A stretch of DNA of 64,000 nt, taken from contig NZ_JAHYBZ010000001.1 of NCBI RefSeq assembly GCF_019430885.1, positions 620,001 to 684,000 on the forward strand, written 5' to 3'. The notes under the pieces were generated by a model. It saw nothing but the letters and a program-made list of their open reading frames with translations. It made no database searches and was not told the DNA's origin. This document shows positions 42,459 through 51,099 of this stretch, in pieces (position 1 is the first letter of the stretch; each line of letters begins with the position of its first letter). This stretch comes from Roseomonas alba. Lineage in GTDB: Bacteria; Pseudomonadota; Alphaproteobacteria; Acetobacterales; Acetobacteraceae. Both the position numbers and the translations under genes were made by a program.

Positions 42459-43081
42459 CGTTCGACACTCTCCCAGGCCCAGGGGCGCCGCGTGCGGTCG
42501 GCGGCATACCAGGCGGTGATCTGATCCTTCATGCGCAGGGTCAGCGCGATGTCGTCGAGGCCCTCCAGCAGGGCCTCCTTCTTCCGGGCGTCGACGGGGA
42601 AGGGGATCTCGGTTCCGTCCGGGGTGACCACGAGTTGGCGGGCGAGATCGACGGTGGTGTGGCGCGCGCCCTGCGCGGCCTCGGTCTCGGCGGCGATGCG
42701 GGCGATCGCGTCCTCGGGCAGCGCGATGGGCAGCATGCCGTTCTGGAAGCAGTTGTTGAAGAAGATGTCGCCGAAGGATGGCGCGAGCACCGCCCGGAAG
42801 CCCATGCCCATCAGGGCCCAGACCGCGCCCTCGCGCGAGGAGCCGCAGCCGAAGTTGGGGCCCGCCAGCAGGATCGGGCTGTCGCGATAGGGCGGGCGGT
42901 TGAGGACGAAGTCGGGGTTCTCGGTGCCGTCGGGGGCGTAGCGCAGCCGTTCGAAGGCATAGGGGCCGAGGCCGCCGCGCCCGCTGCCGAGCAGGCGTTG
43001 AATGGGGATGATGACGTCCGTGTCCACATTCGCGGCCATGAGAGGCGCGGCGGGGCCAGAGACGGTGGTGAACTTGTCCAT
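42455..43081 (-). CDS. leuD: 3-isopropylmalate dehydratase small subunit
   Basis: This 208-residue swivel-domain protein has MAANVDTDVIIPIQRL near the start, LAGPNFGCGSSREGAVWALMGMGFRAVLAPSFGDIFFNNCFQNGMLPI in the middle, and a C-terminal extension. These are typical LeuD motifs, with GCGSSRE contacting substrate in the aconitase superfamily. It pairs with LeuC twelve bases upstream to isomerise a 2-alkylmalate. Confidence 0.93.
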   Translation of the reverse strand: MDKFTTVSGPAAPLMAANVDTDVIIPIQRLLGSGRGGLGPYAFERLRYAPDGTENPDFVLNRPPYRDSPILLAGPNFGCGSSREGAVWALMGMGFRAVLAPSFGDIFFNNCFQNGMLPIALPEDAIARIAAETEAAQGARHTTVDLARQLVVTPDGTEIPFPVDARKKEALLEGLDDIALTLRMKDQITAWYAADRTRRPWAWESVER

Positions 43082-43093
43082 CGGTCGCGCCCC

Positions 43094-44497
43094 TTACGCC
43101 GCGAGGGTCCGCACATCGGCGATGGCGCCGCTGAGGGCCGCCGCCGCCGCCATGGCGGGGGAGGCGAGATGCGTGCGCGCGCCCGTGCCCTGCCGGCCGA
43201 CGAAGTTGCGGTTGGAGGTGGAGACGCAGCGCGCGCCAGGCGGGACGAACTCGCCATTCGCGGCGACGCAGAGCGCGCAACCCGGTTCGCGCCAGGCGAA
43301 GCCGGCCTCGCGGAAGGCGGCGTCGAGACCTTCCGCCTCGGCTTCATGCTTCACGCGTTCGGAGCCGGGGACGACCCAGGCGGTGACGTGCGGGGCGACC
43401 TTGCGGCCGCGCAGCACGGCGGCGGCGGCGCGCAGGTCCTCGATGCGCGAATTGGTGCAGGACCCGATGAAGACCCAGTCCACCTTCGTGCCGGCTATCG
43501 GGGCGCCCGGGGTGAGGCCCATATAAGAGAGAGCGGCCTCCCAGGCGGCGCGCTTCTCGGGGTTGGGGGCGGAGGCCGGATCGGGGATGTGGCCGGTGAC
43601 GGGCAGGACCTGCTCGGGGCTGGTGCCCCAGGTGATCTGCGGGGCGATGTCACGCATGTCGATCGTCAGGTCACGGTCGAATGTGGCGTCGTCATCGCTG
43701 CGCAGGGTGAGCCAATCGGCGACGGCGGCGTCCCAGGCGGCGCCGCGCGGGGCGAAGTCGCGGCCGGCGAGCCATTGGATGGTGGTGTCGTCGGGGGCGA
43801 CCATGCCGATCTTTGCCCCCATCTCGATGGACAGGTTGCACAGGGTCAGGCGGCCCTCGACCGACAGGGCGCGCACCGCCGCGCCGGCATATTCGACCGC
43901 AAAGCCGGTGCCGGCACCGGTGCCGAAGCGGCCGATGGCGGCGAGGATCATGTCCTTGGGCGTTACGCCGGCCGGGGTCGCGCCGTCGAAGCGGATGCGC
44001 AGGCGCTTCGGCTTGCGCTGGGGCAGGGTCTGGGTGGCGAGGACATGCTTGAGTTCGGACGCGCCGATGCCGAAGGCGATCGCGCCGACGCCGCCATTGG
44101 TGCAGGTGTGGCTGTCGCCGCAGACGAGCGTGGTGCCCGGCAGCACCAGGCCGAGCTCGGGGCCCATGACGTGGACGATACCGTGGCCATCCGTGCCGAT
44201 GTCGAAGAAGCGCACGCCGGTTTCGGCGGCGCGCCGGCGCAGGCCGGTGAGGAGCTTCGCGCCGGTGGGGAAGGTGTCCGCCGTGCGGCCCGGGGCGGAG
44301 GAGACGGCGTGGTCCGGCGTGGCGAAGACCAGGTCGGGGCGGGCGAGGGCATAGCCGGCCTCGCCGACTTCCTGCATGGCGCGGCCGCCCGAGAGGTCGT
44401 GCAGCAGGATGCGGTCGCAATGCAGCAGCGACCAGCCCGAGCCGAGATCGGCGACGACATGCGGATCCCAGATCCGGTCGAAGAGTGTCGCGGACAT
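43094..44497 (-). CDS. leuC: 3-isopropylmalate dehydratase large subunit
   Basis: This 467-residue aconitase-family protein has the three Fe-S cysteines in VFIGSCTNSRIEDL and PGCALCVAANGE, plus VCGDSHTCTNGGVGAIAFGIG. CSTSNRNFVGRQG is the typical C-terminal motif. Usual LeuC proteins read PGCSMC at the second site, so PGCALC is a mild variant. Start ATG 44497 (MSATLF) has GGAGGAAGG upstream. It heads a leuC-leuD-leuB operon followed by a binding-protein gene. Confidence 0.92.
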   Translation of the reverse strand: MSATLFDRIWDPHVVADLGSGWSLLHCDRILLHDLSGGRAMQEVGEAGYALARPDLVFATPDHAVSSAPGRTADTFPTGAKLLTGLRRRAAETGVRFFDIGTDGHGIVHVMGPELGLVLPGTTLVCGDSHTCTNGGVGAIAFGIGASELKHVLATQTLPQRKPKRLRIRFDGATPAGVTPKDMILAAIGRFGTGAGTGFAVEYAGAAVRALSVEGRLTLCNLSIEMGAKIGMVAPDDTTIQWLAGRDFAPRGAAWDAAVADWLTLRSDDDATFDRDLTIDMRDIAPQITWGTSPEQVLPVTGHIPDPASAPNPEKRAAWEAALSYMGLTPGAPIAGTKVDWVFIGSCTNSRIEDLRAAAAVLRGRKVAPHVTAWVVPGSERVKHEAEAEGLDAAFREAGFAWREPGCALCVAANGEFVPPGARCVSTSNRNFVGRQGTGARTHLASPAMAAAAALSGAIADVRTLAA

Positions 44498-45133
44498 TGG
44501 CCGCCTTCCTCCCATACCAAGGGCGAGCCTGGCGCAGTGCCAAGCGCGGCATCACGCCGCGCTGGGCGAGGCTGGTCAAGCGGGCCCCTGCGGTGGGGCC
44601 GCGACGGTGCGGGTACCGCTGCCCGTGGACGGTCCGAACGGTTGCGCCGAGGCGCTTCCCGACGCGCCGCCGGTGGTGCAAACGGCGATGTCATCCACTA
44701 CACGATTGCGTGATATAGGTTGAATTCGACAAGGGTCCATGCAGCCTCGCCGGACGCGTCCCGCAAGCCAAAACCTGTCGCGTTTTTGATGCGGAATTTT
44801 ATCGCGATCGCGCGAGAGTGGCGAAAATCCGGGAACAACCACGAGGCGTGGCGGGTGCGATTTGATCGCCGTGGCGGGCGATCCGAACGGGTGCTGGGCC
44901 GGAGTCGAGGTGTGATGTCAGGTGGGGGAACGTAAAATTAGTGAATTAAGAATGAAATGTCTCAATTTTCGGCGTTGACGGTTCATTAAGTAAGATGTTT
45001 GGTTGTTTCGACGCGGTCGACTCCCTCCGGTGGCGATCCGCTTCCCGTCCTTTCGATAGCAACCCAGACGAGCGGGTTCCGGAGGATGGCGCAGGCAATG
45101 GCTCGTTAAAGAGACGAACCGAAGGGGATAGAT
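44498..45133. promoter_or_regulatory. Intergenic region between leuC and the pilus operon
   Basis: This 636-base gap separates divergent leuC and flp genes. Near leuC is a GC-rich stem (44535-44570). A small palindrome CACG-N4-CGTG lies at 44700-44711. From about 44933 to 45000 the sequence is markedly AT-rich and contains TTGACG at 44975, a possible -35 for the pilus operon, but no convincing -10 at standard spacing was found. GAAGGGG before 45134 is the flp ribosome-binding site. ORFs here look like chance frames. Confidence 0.4.
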
Positions 45134-45328
45134 ATGATTCGCAAGTTCCTGGCCTCCCTCCATCTTGCCGTTGTCGATCGCAAGGGCGTGACGGCTGCCG
45201 AATACGCCGTGCTGGCGGTGGGCATCGTCATCGTCGTTGCTGCTGCGGCGGCAACCTTCGGCACCAAGCTGAGTGATGTGTTCACGGCGCTCGGCTCGCG
45301 CATCACTGTGCCGCCCGCCGGGGGCTGA
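45134..45328 (+). CDS. Flp-family type IVb pilin
   Basis: This 64-residue prepilin has a basic leader ending in DRKG, cleavage before VTAAEYAVLAVGIVIVV with Glu at +5 and Tyr at +6, then a single hydrophobic helix and a short tail. These are the defining features of Flp pilins. The leader is processed by CpaA (45888). It heads the Tad operon and is expected to be the main fibre subunit. RBS GAAGGGG is about 8 bases upstream. Confidence 0.93.
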   Translation: MIRKFLASLHLAVVDRKGVTAAEYAVLAVGIVIVVAAAAATFGTKLSDVFTALGSRITVPPAGG

Positions 45329-45341
45329 CGCCGCCGCGTCA

Positions 45342-45527
45342 ATGACCCACGCGCTTCTGGCCTTTCTCCGCGGCGCCCTTGCCGACCGCAGGGGCGTCAC
45401 CGCTTCGGAATGCGCGGTTCTGGGCTTAGGTGTCGTCGTCATCATCGCGTCCGCGGTGTTGACGTTCGGCACTTCCCTGTCCAGCGCATTTGATCGGGTC
45501 GGCTCTGCGTTCGTCTTGGGTGGCTGA
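45342..45527 (+). CDS. Second Flp-type pilin, with Cys at position +6
   Basis: This 61-residue protein parallels the first pilin: basic leader ending DRRG, then VTASECAVLGLGVVVIIASAVLTFG. Glu +5 is kept but the near-invariant Tyr +6 is Cys. ATG 45342 lies 13 bases after the first pilin stop. It may be a minor pilin or a diverging duplicate. The longer in-frame ORF upstream overlaps the first pilin and is not used. Confidence 0.85.
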   Translation: MTHALLAFLRGALADRRGVTASECAVLGLGVVVIIASAVLTFGTSLSSAFDRVGSAFVLGG

Positions 45528-45887
45528 GGTGGTCGACCCTGTCGCGCGTGTTCCTGCAGATCGGCTGGCACCATTTTCGGGGTCAGCCGGTTCGTTGTAG
45601 CGGTGCGGCCTATCCCGGGGAGTTTCGGTTACCGCGCGTGAGTTCATCCCGACGGGCAGCTTCGCATGTCCGGCGTCTTGGACGATCTTTTGCCGGGCAA
45701 CCGTCGAGATTCGCGCAAGGTGCTGCCACTGCTGCAATACAAAGCGTGCCGATAGCTTATTCTTATTGATGTACAGGTCGATCCGCCGTCCGGAATGCCA
45801 AGTATTGCAAATGCCGTGTTCAACGATGACTCTGGTGGTTTGGAAGCAAGCAGATCACGGTTCCTTCTGTCGGGAGATCTTCGTCGC
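45528..45887. other. 360-base gap between the pilins and cpaA
   Basis: There is no convincing gene. An in-frame extension of cpaA reaches back to 45795 but has no resemblance to prepilin peptidases. An AT-richer patch lies at 45735-45775. A long spacer after highly expressed Flp genes is common and may hold a stem that lowers downstream expression or a second promoter; I could not define either. Confidence 0.4.
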
Positions 45888-46397
45888 ATGTCCGATCTGC
45901 CGATCCATCAGGTCTTTGCGGCGGGCCTCCTGATCTATGCTGCGGCACGGGATGTCGCGACGCGCCTGATTCCCGACGCGGTGCCCATTGCCCTGCTTGT
46001 GCTGGGCGTGCTGTCGCGCCTCATGGTCGGCTGGACCGAGGCGGGCACGTCGCTCCTCGCCGGCCTCCTGCTTTTCGTGATCTTGCTGCCGCTCGCGATG
46101 CGCGGCTGGCTCGGCGGCGGTGACGTCAAACTCATCGGCGCCATGGCGGTGGGTCTCGCACCCTACGAGACATGGGTTTTCATCATGGCGACCGTGTTCG
46201 CGGGCGGCGTGCTCGGGATCGCCTACATCGCCGGCCGATACGTGGTTCCCGAGACACGCGTGGCCGGCAACACCAACCTCCTACGCCGTGTCCTGGCCGT
46301 CGAGGCCTGGCGGATGCGGCGGCGGGGTCCGCTGCCCTATGCCGTCGCCATCGCGGTCGGCGGCCTGATTGTCCTGAACACCCTTCCGGGGGTCTGA
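45888..46397 (+). CDS. cpaA: Prepilin peptidase CpaA (TadV)
   Basis: This 169-residue A24-family aspartic membrane protease has about five helices. The two catalytic Asp positions are visible: ARDVATRLIPDAVP in the first cytosolic loop and GGGDVKLIGAMAVG in the second. It cleaves Flp prepilins. Start ATG 45888 (MSDLPIHQ) follows GGGAG. It is the short peptidase form without the methyltransferase domain. Confidence 0.92.
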   Translation: MSDLPIHQVFAAGLLIYAAARDVATRLIPDAVPIALLVLGVLSRLMVGWTEAGTSLLAGLLLFVILLPLAMRGWLGGGDVKLIGAMAVGLAPYETWVFIMATVFAGGVLGIAYIAGRYVVPETRVAGNTNLLRRVLAVEAWRMRRRGPLPYAVAIAVGGLIVLNTLPGV

Positions 46398-46400
46398 CCG

Positions 46401-47273
46401 ATGTTTCTTCGGCTTCTCGTCATTCTCTCCCTGGTCCTGAGCGCCACCGGCCTTGGGATCCTCGCGCTTCAGCTCCTTCAGCCGGCGCAGCAGGCGCAGC
46501 AGGTCGCCCGCGTCGAGGCGCCCCCGGTCGTGGCGCCGGCGCCGCGCATCCGCATGCTGGTGGCGTCGCGCCCGCTGTCGATCGGCACGTTGCTGAAGGA
46601 TGAGGACTTCCGGGAAATGGAAGTGGCCGGCGATGGAATGCCCGAGGGCGCCTTCGTCGGCGGCCAGGAATCCCTCGCCGAGCTGCGCGGCGCGCTGCTG
46701 CGCCGCTTCGTCGACCCCAACCAGCCGATCATCCGCACCGATGTGCTGCGTCCCCGCGACCGCGGCTTCCTGGCCGCCGTGCTGCGTCCCGGCACCCGCG
46801 CGATCTCGGTCGGAGTCGATGTCGTCACCGGCGCCTCAGGCCTGATCTGGCCGGGGGACGAGGTCGACCTGATCCTCACCCAGAATCTGCAGCAACAGGG
46901 GCAAGCCCAGGAATCGTCTGGACGTCGTGTCGTTGGCGAGACCATCCTTTCGGCAGTTCGGGTGATCGCAGTGGACCAGCAGATCAGTCACAGTGGAACG
47001 GATGCAGCCGCTGCCCGCGTGGTGGCGCGTACCGTCACGCTTGAAGTGACCCCGGAGCAGGCGGAGCGCGTGGCGGTGGCGACCCAGCTCGGGCGCATTT
47101 CCCTCGTCGTGCGCTCCATCGAGGGTGTGCCGGAGGCCTCGTCGCCGCGGCCGTCCCTTGTCTTCGGCTCCGATGTCTCCTCGGCTCTCGCTGGTCCCCA
47201 GGCTCCGGCGCCGGCCGCGCCGCGCATGCGCATCATTCAGGGCGGCACCCAACAGGAGGTCACGTTCCGATGA
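46401..47273 (+). CDS. cpaB: Flp pilus assembly protein CpaB (RcpC)
   Basis: This 290-residue protein has an N-terminal membrane anchor (LLVILSLVLSATGLGILALQLL), a SAF-type domain (RMLVASRPLSIGTLLKDEDF, about 55-110) and the CpaB C-terminal part with GTRAISVGVDVVTGASGLIWPGDEVDLILTQ. It works in the periplasm with the secretin. The stop overlaps cpaC by four bases. Confidence 0.92.
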   Translation: MFLRLLVILSLVLSATGLGILALQLLQPAQQAQQVARVEAPPVVAPAPRIRMLVASRPLSIGTLLKDEDFREMEVAGDGMPEGAFVGGQESLAELRGALLRRFVDPNQPIIRTDVLRPRDRGFLAAVLRPGTRAISVGVDVVTGASGLIWPGDEVDLILTQNLQQQGQAQESSGRRVVGETILSAVRVIAVDQQISHSGTDAAAARVVARTVTLEVTPEQAERVAVATQLGRISLVVRSIEGVPEASSPRPSLVFGSDVSSALAGPQAPAPAAPRMRIIQGGTQQEVTFR

Positions 47274-49519
47274 CTGATGCGCGCTTCGCGGCCAGGGTGG
47301 CGGAAGGCAGCGCCCGGCGATTCGGTCGGGCGGCCCTTCTCGCTGCCGTCGCGGCGCTGCCGATGCTGGTCGTCCTGCCGGTCGGGCCGGTGGCGGCACA
47401 GCAGCCGGCCGCCATGGTCGCGAGCGACGGACCGGTCATCGGCGTGCGCGTCGGAACACATCCTGGCTATGGCCGTGTCGTCTTCGACTGGCCGACGCGC
47501 ACGGGCTACGAGGCCGTGACTCGCGGCGACGATCTGGTGATCCGCTTCGCCGCGCCCGGCCAGCCCCGCATCGGCGGCATCATCGTGCCGCGCAACGTGA
47601 CGGGCCTGTCGGCCGAGGATGGCGCGGTGCGCATCTCGGCCCGCGAGGGCGCGCGGTTCCGTCATTTCCTTCACGGGCCGAAGCTCGTGGTCGATATCCT
47701 GGACCCCGAGGCCCCGGTCACCGCCGCTGCCGCGCCGGAGATGCGTCCGGCGCTCACCATCGACCCGGCGCCGAGCACCGAAGGCATTCTGGCCGACCTG
47801 GCCGGCGCGACCGGCATTCCGGTGCCGGGACGCGCGGCTTCGCGCGCGGCGGTGCTGGCCAGTGCGACGCCCGGGCCCGAGGCGGTGCGCGCCGCCGGCA
47901 TCGCGCCGGATGTGCTGCCGCGGGACGCCGCGCCCGCGCCGGCGACCATTCAGATGGCCCAGGCGCTGCCCCCGGGCGGGCCGCGACCCAGCGCACCCTT
48001 CAACGTTCCGATGCAGGCGCCGCCGCCGGGCATCTCCCTGATCCCGCAGGCCCAGGCACAGACCCTGCCGACGCAGATCCCGGGCGTTCCGCAGGTCGTC
48101 GCGCCGGCACCGGGTGCGACGCTGACGCGGCCGCTGGTCATCGAGCAGGGGGCCGGGCGGCTCGTCGAACTGCCGGCGGCGGCGCTGACCGTGCTGGTGG
48201 CCGATCCGCGCATCGCGCGGGTGCAGCCGGCCTCGCCCACCTCACTGTTCATCATGGGCGTGAATGCCGGGCGCACCAACCTCATCGCGACGCGCGAGGA
48301 TGGCTCCCTCGTCGCCGAGTTCGACATCACCGTGCAGTCGAGCGGCGCCCTGGCACCGCAGGCGATCGCGCCCGCGGCGGTGCCGACGGTGACGGCCGGC
48401 CAGGTGCAGAGCATGATCCGCCGCATGGTGCGCGGCGGACAGAATGTCCGGGTGTCGATCGCCGGGCGCACCGGCGCGATCCAACTGTCGGGCATGGTGC
48501 CGTCCGCGGCCGATGCCCAGCGCGCCGAGGCCATCGCCAAGTCGATGGCCGGTGAATCGCGTGAGGTGATCAACGATCTCACCCTGCTGTCCGGCATCCA
48601 GGTGAACCTGAGGGTGCGGGTGGCGGAGATCTCGCGCGAGGTGACGCGCGATCTCGGCTTCAACTGGCTGGCGGCCTTCAATGATGGCACCTGGCAGCTC
48701 GGTCTGCGCTCTGGCAGCGTGGTCGGTACCGCGGTCGCGGCGCTGGCGGACCCCCTCGGCCGTCTCATTCCTGGCCTGGCGTCCGGAGCGGGCACCGGCA
48801 CGGGCGGCACCTATGGGGTGCGATACGCCAACGGCAACTGGGACATCAATGGCCTGATCGACGCGCTGGCGCAGGACCGGCTGGTGACCATCCTTGCCGA
48901 GCCGAACCTGACGGCACAGTCAGGCGAGGTGGCTTCCTTCCTCGCGGGAGGCGAGTTCCCGGTTCCGGCGGCCGCCGCCAACAACAGCACGACGCTGTCC
49001 GTCGAATACAAGCCCTATGGCGTCAGCCTTGCCTTCGTGCCGACGGTGCTGTCGCCCGAACGGATGAATATGCGGGTCCGCCCCGAGGTGAGCGAACTCT
49101 CCGAGACGGGCTCGATCAGCTTCCCGGTGGCGGGCGGCGTGGTCAGCATTCCCGGCCTGACGGTGCGCCGCGCCGAGACGACGATCGAACTGGGCTCGGG
49201 CCAGAGCTTCGCCATCGCCGGGCTGCTCAGCCGCAACGCCTCCATCAACAATTCGGGCGTCAGCGGCCTCGGCGACATCCCGGTGCTCGGCGCGCTGTTC
49301 CGCTCCGACCGGTTCCGCCGTGCCGAGACGGAACTCGTCATCATCATCACGCCATATCTCGTGCGGCCGGTGTCGGATCCGTCGGCGCTCGGCACCCCGC
49401 TCGACACCTTCCGTCCGGCGACGGATCTCGAACGCGTGCTGCTGCGCCGGCAGACCGGATCGGGGGCACCGTATCGGCAGATCCGCCCGCCCTCGGCCGC
49501 CGGCTTCATCGTGGAGTGA
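47270..49519 (+). CDS. cpaC: Flp pilus secretin CpaC (RcpA) with N-terminal AMIN-like domain
   Basis: This 749-residue protein has a signal sequence (about 25-45), then an approximately 100-residue domain (VIGVRVGTHPGYGRVVFDW to KLVVDILDP) that looks like an AMIN domain. A Pro/Ala linker follows (about 150-285), then the CpaC core. The core contains GRLVELPAAALTVLVADPRIARVQ, a BON-like part and the secretin domain (AEPNLTAQSGEVASFLAGGEFPVP and VSGLGDIPVLGALFRS). Usual CpaC is about 450-550 residues, so the N-terminal 280 residues are an addition. It forms the outer-membrane pore for the pilus. Confidence 0.9.
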   Translation: MTDARFAARVAEGSARRFGRAALLAAVAALPMLVVLPVGPVAAQQPAAMVASDGPVIGVRVGTHPGYGRVVFDWPTRTGYEAVTRGDDLVIRFAAPGQPRIGGIIVPRNVTGLSAEDGAVRISAREGARFRHFLHGPKLVVDILDPEAPVTAAAAPEMRPALTIDPAPSTEGILADLAGATGIPVPGRAASRAAVLASATPGPEAVRAAGIAPDVLPRDAAPAPATIQMAQALPPGGPRPSAPFNVPMQAPPPGISLIPQAQAQTLPTQIPGVPQVVAPAPGATLTRPLVIEQGAGRLVELPAAALTVLVADPRIARVQPASPTSLFIMGVNAGRTNLIATREDGSLVAEFDITVQSSGALAPQAIAPAAVPTVTAGQVQSMIRRMVRGGQNVRVSIAGRTGAIQLSGMVPSAADAQRAEAIAKSMAGESREVINDLTLLSGIQVNLRVRVAEISREVTRDLGFNWLAAFNDGTWQLGLRSGSVVGTAVAALADPLGRLIPGLASGAGTGTGGTYGVRYANGNWDINGLIDALAQDRLVTILAEPNLTAQSGEVASFLAGGEFPVPAAAANNSTTLSVEYKPYGVSLAFVPTVLSPERMNMRVRPEVSELSETGSISFPVAGGVVSIPGLTVRRAETTIELGSGQSFAIAGLLSRNASINNSGVSGLGDIPVLGALFRSDRFRRAETELVIIITPYLVRPVSDPSALGTPLDTFRPATDLERVLLRRQTGSGAPYRQIRPPSAAGFIVE

Positions 49520-49524
49520 GTGGC

Positions 49525-49875
49525 ATGATCCGGATCCCCACGCTCCTCCCCGTGCTCGTCGCCGCCTGCGGCCTCATCGGCTGTGCGCCGGACACGTATT
49601 TCCCGCCGACCGATTTCGAACGCGCCGGCACCTGGCAGGCCGATGGCGTCAACGACCGCAACCTTCGGGCCATGGTCGCCGACCCGTCGCATCTGACGCG
49701 CGGCGTCGGCGCCGCGACCGATCGCGGCCAGGCGGGTGCTGCGGCGGCCCAGGCCATGGAGGCTGGCCGCCGGCCACCCCTGCCCCGGACGACCCTGAGC
49801 ACGGCCGGCCGGCAGTCCGGGGGGGGCAATACAGGCGTGACCTCGAGCGGCGGAGGATCAAGCGGTGGCCAGTGA
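49525..49875 (+). CDS. cpaD: Short CpaD-like pilus lipoprotein
   Basis: This 116-residue lipoprotein (lipobox LIGC, Cys about 21) carries the CpaD-type segment NDRNLRAMVADPSHLTRGVG (about 46-65), followed by a Gly/Ser-rich tail. Classical CpaD is about 220 residues, so the N-terminal domain is missing. ATG 49525 with GGAG 8 bases upstream is preferred over the overlapping GTG at 49516. It lies exactly where cpaD is expected, and overlaps cpaE by 11 bases. Confidence 0.8.
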   Translation: MIRIPTLLPVLVAACGLIGCAPDTYFPPTDFERAGTWQADGVNDRNLRAMVADPSHLTRGVGAATDRGQAGAAAAQAMEAGRRPPLPRTTLSTAGRQSGGGNTGVTSSGGGSSGGQ

Positions 49876-51097
49876 CCGCCCGGTTCCGCGAGAGGTCCCG
49901 GATGCGCAGCGGGGTGGGGCGGTCATCTCCGCCGACCGCGCGGCGCTCATGGTCTTCGTCGCCGACGAGGCGAGCGAGACGGCGATCCGCGGCGGCATCG
50001 GCGATGTGCTCGGGGCGCAGATCCGGCGCGGTACCGTGCGCACCGCCGTCAAGGCGCTCGAGAAGGAAACCACGCCGCGCGTCCTGATCGTCGACATCAG
50101 CGGCATCGAGGATCCCTTCGCCGCGCTGGATGACCTCGCTTCGGTCTGCACGCCCGATGTGCGGGTGCTGGTGGTCGGCGAACGGACCGAGATCGGGTTC
50201 TACCGCGACATCACCCGCAATGTCGGCGTGCACGAATACCTGCACAAGCCGCTGACCCGCGACAATGTCGCCCGGCTCTTCGCCCCGCTGGTCCAGGGCG
50301 GCGGCGATGGCAGGCTCGACCGCGGCGGCCTGGTCACGGCGGTCTGCGGCGTGCATGGCGGGGTCGGCGCGACCACGCTCGCCGTCAATCTTGCCCTGCA
50401 GATCGAGGATGTGACGCGCGGCCATGTCGCGCTGCTCGACCTGCATCTGCAGGGCGGCACGGCGGCGATGATGCTCGGCGCGCGCGTGACCTCCGGACTG
50501 CGCGTGGCCCTTGAGGAACCGGACCGCGTCGACAGCCTCTTCCTCGACCGCGTGGGCGTGCCGATCAGCGAGCGCGTACGCCTGATCGCGGCCGAGGAGC
50601 CGATGGAGGCCGAGATCCGGCCGACGGAGGAGGGGGCCCGCCGCGTCATCGACATGCTGCGCCAGCGCTTCAACCACGTCATCGTCGATCTGCCGATGCC
50701 GCCCGGGTCGATGGAGCGACTGGTGCTGCAGCGTGCGCGTCATGTCGTGCTGGTGCTGGCCCCCGATGTCGCGAGCATCCGCGATGCCGTGGCGGTGAAG
50801 AAGGTGGTCACGATGACGGGCTCGGCCGGACGCGTCCTCACCGTGCTGAACGGCGCGGGACGCAAGGGGTATCTGCCGACGCGGCTGGTCGCCGAGGGCA
50901 TCGGCAGCATGCCCGAGGTGATCCTGCCCGACCTGTCGCGCCAATTGCCGCGTGCGGCCAATCTCGGCCGTCCGGCACTGCGGGACAGCCCGGTGCTGCG
51001 CCGCGGCCTCGGCATCCTGTCGCAGGAGATCGCGGCGGTGCGCGTGGCCGACCGGCCGCGCTCCCTCTTCGCGCGCCTGTTCGGGCGCGGAGGCTGA
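49865..51097 (+). CDS. cpaE: Flp pilus localisation ATPase CpaE (TadZ)
   Basis: This 410-residue protein has an N-terminal receiver-like domain (about 20-140, with VLIVDISG and LVVGERTEIGFYRDI) and a MinD/ParA-like domain. The P-loop reads GVHGGVGATTLAVNLA, without the usual Lys; this is typical for CpaE/TadZ. FNHVIVDLPMPPGSMERLVLQ is the Walker B region. It positions the pilus machine at the pole in Caulobacter. GTG start. Confidence 0.92.
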   Translation: MASDRPVPREVPDAQRGGAVISADRAALMVFVADEASETAIRGGIGDVLGAQIRRGTVRTAVKALEKETTPRVLIVDISGIEDPFAALDDLASVCTPDVRVLVVGERTEIGFYRDITRNVGVHEYLHKPLTRDNVARLFAPLVQGGGDGRLDRGGLVTAVCGVHGGVGATTLAVNLALQIEDVTRGHVALLDLHLQGGTAAMMLGARVTSGLRVALEEPDRVDSLFLDRVGVPISERVRLIAAEEPMEAEIRPTEEGARRVIDMLRQRFNHVIVDLPMPPGSMERLVLQRARHVVLVLAPDVASIRDAVAVKKVVTMTGSAGRVLTVLNGAGRKGYLPTRLVAEGIGSMPEVILPDLSRQLPRAANLGRPALRDSPVLRRGLGILSQEIAAVRVADRPRSLFARLFGRGG

Positions 51098-51099
51098 CC

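Noticed and set aside
42383-44713. 776-codon plus-strand ORF across leuB, leuD and leuC
   Set aside because: It runs antisense to three well-conserved genes and reads as Gly/Ala/Glu/Arg repeats without domains.
44498-44720. T-box or leucine riboswitch before leuC
   Set aside because: No T-box sequence, specifier loop or terminator/antiterminator pair was found; only a GC-rich stem is present.
44576-44842. Minus-strand ORF of 88 codons upstream of leuC, possible leader peptide
   Set aside because: It is not Leu-rich, has no convincing ribosome-binding site and its translation has no resemblance to known leaders or proteins.
44975-45003. Sigma-70 promoter for flp from TTGACG
   Set aside because: No acceptable -10 hexamer lies 16-18 bases downstream, so only the AT-rich region is reported.
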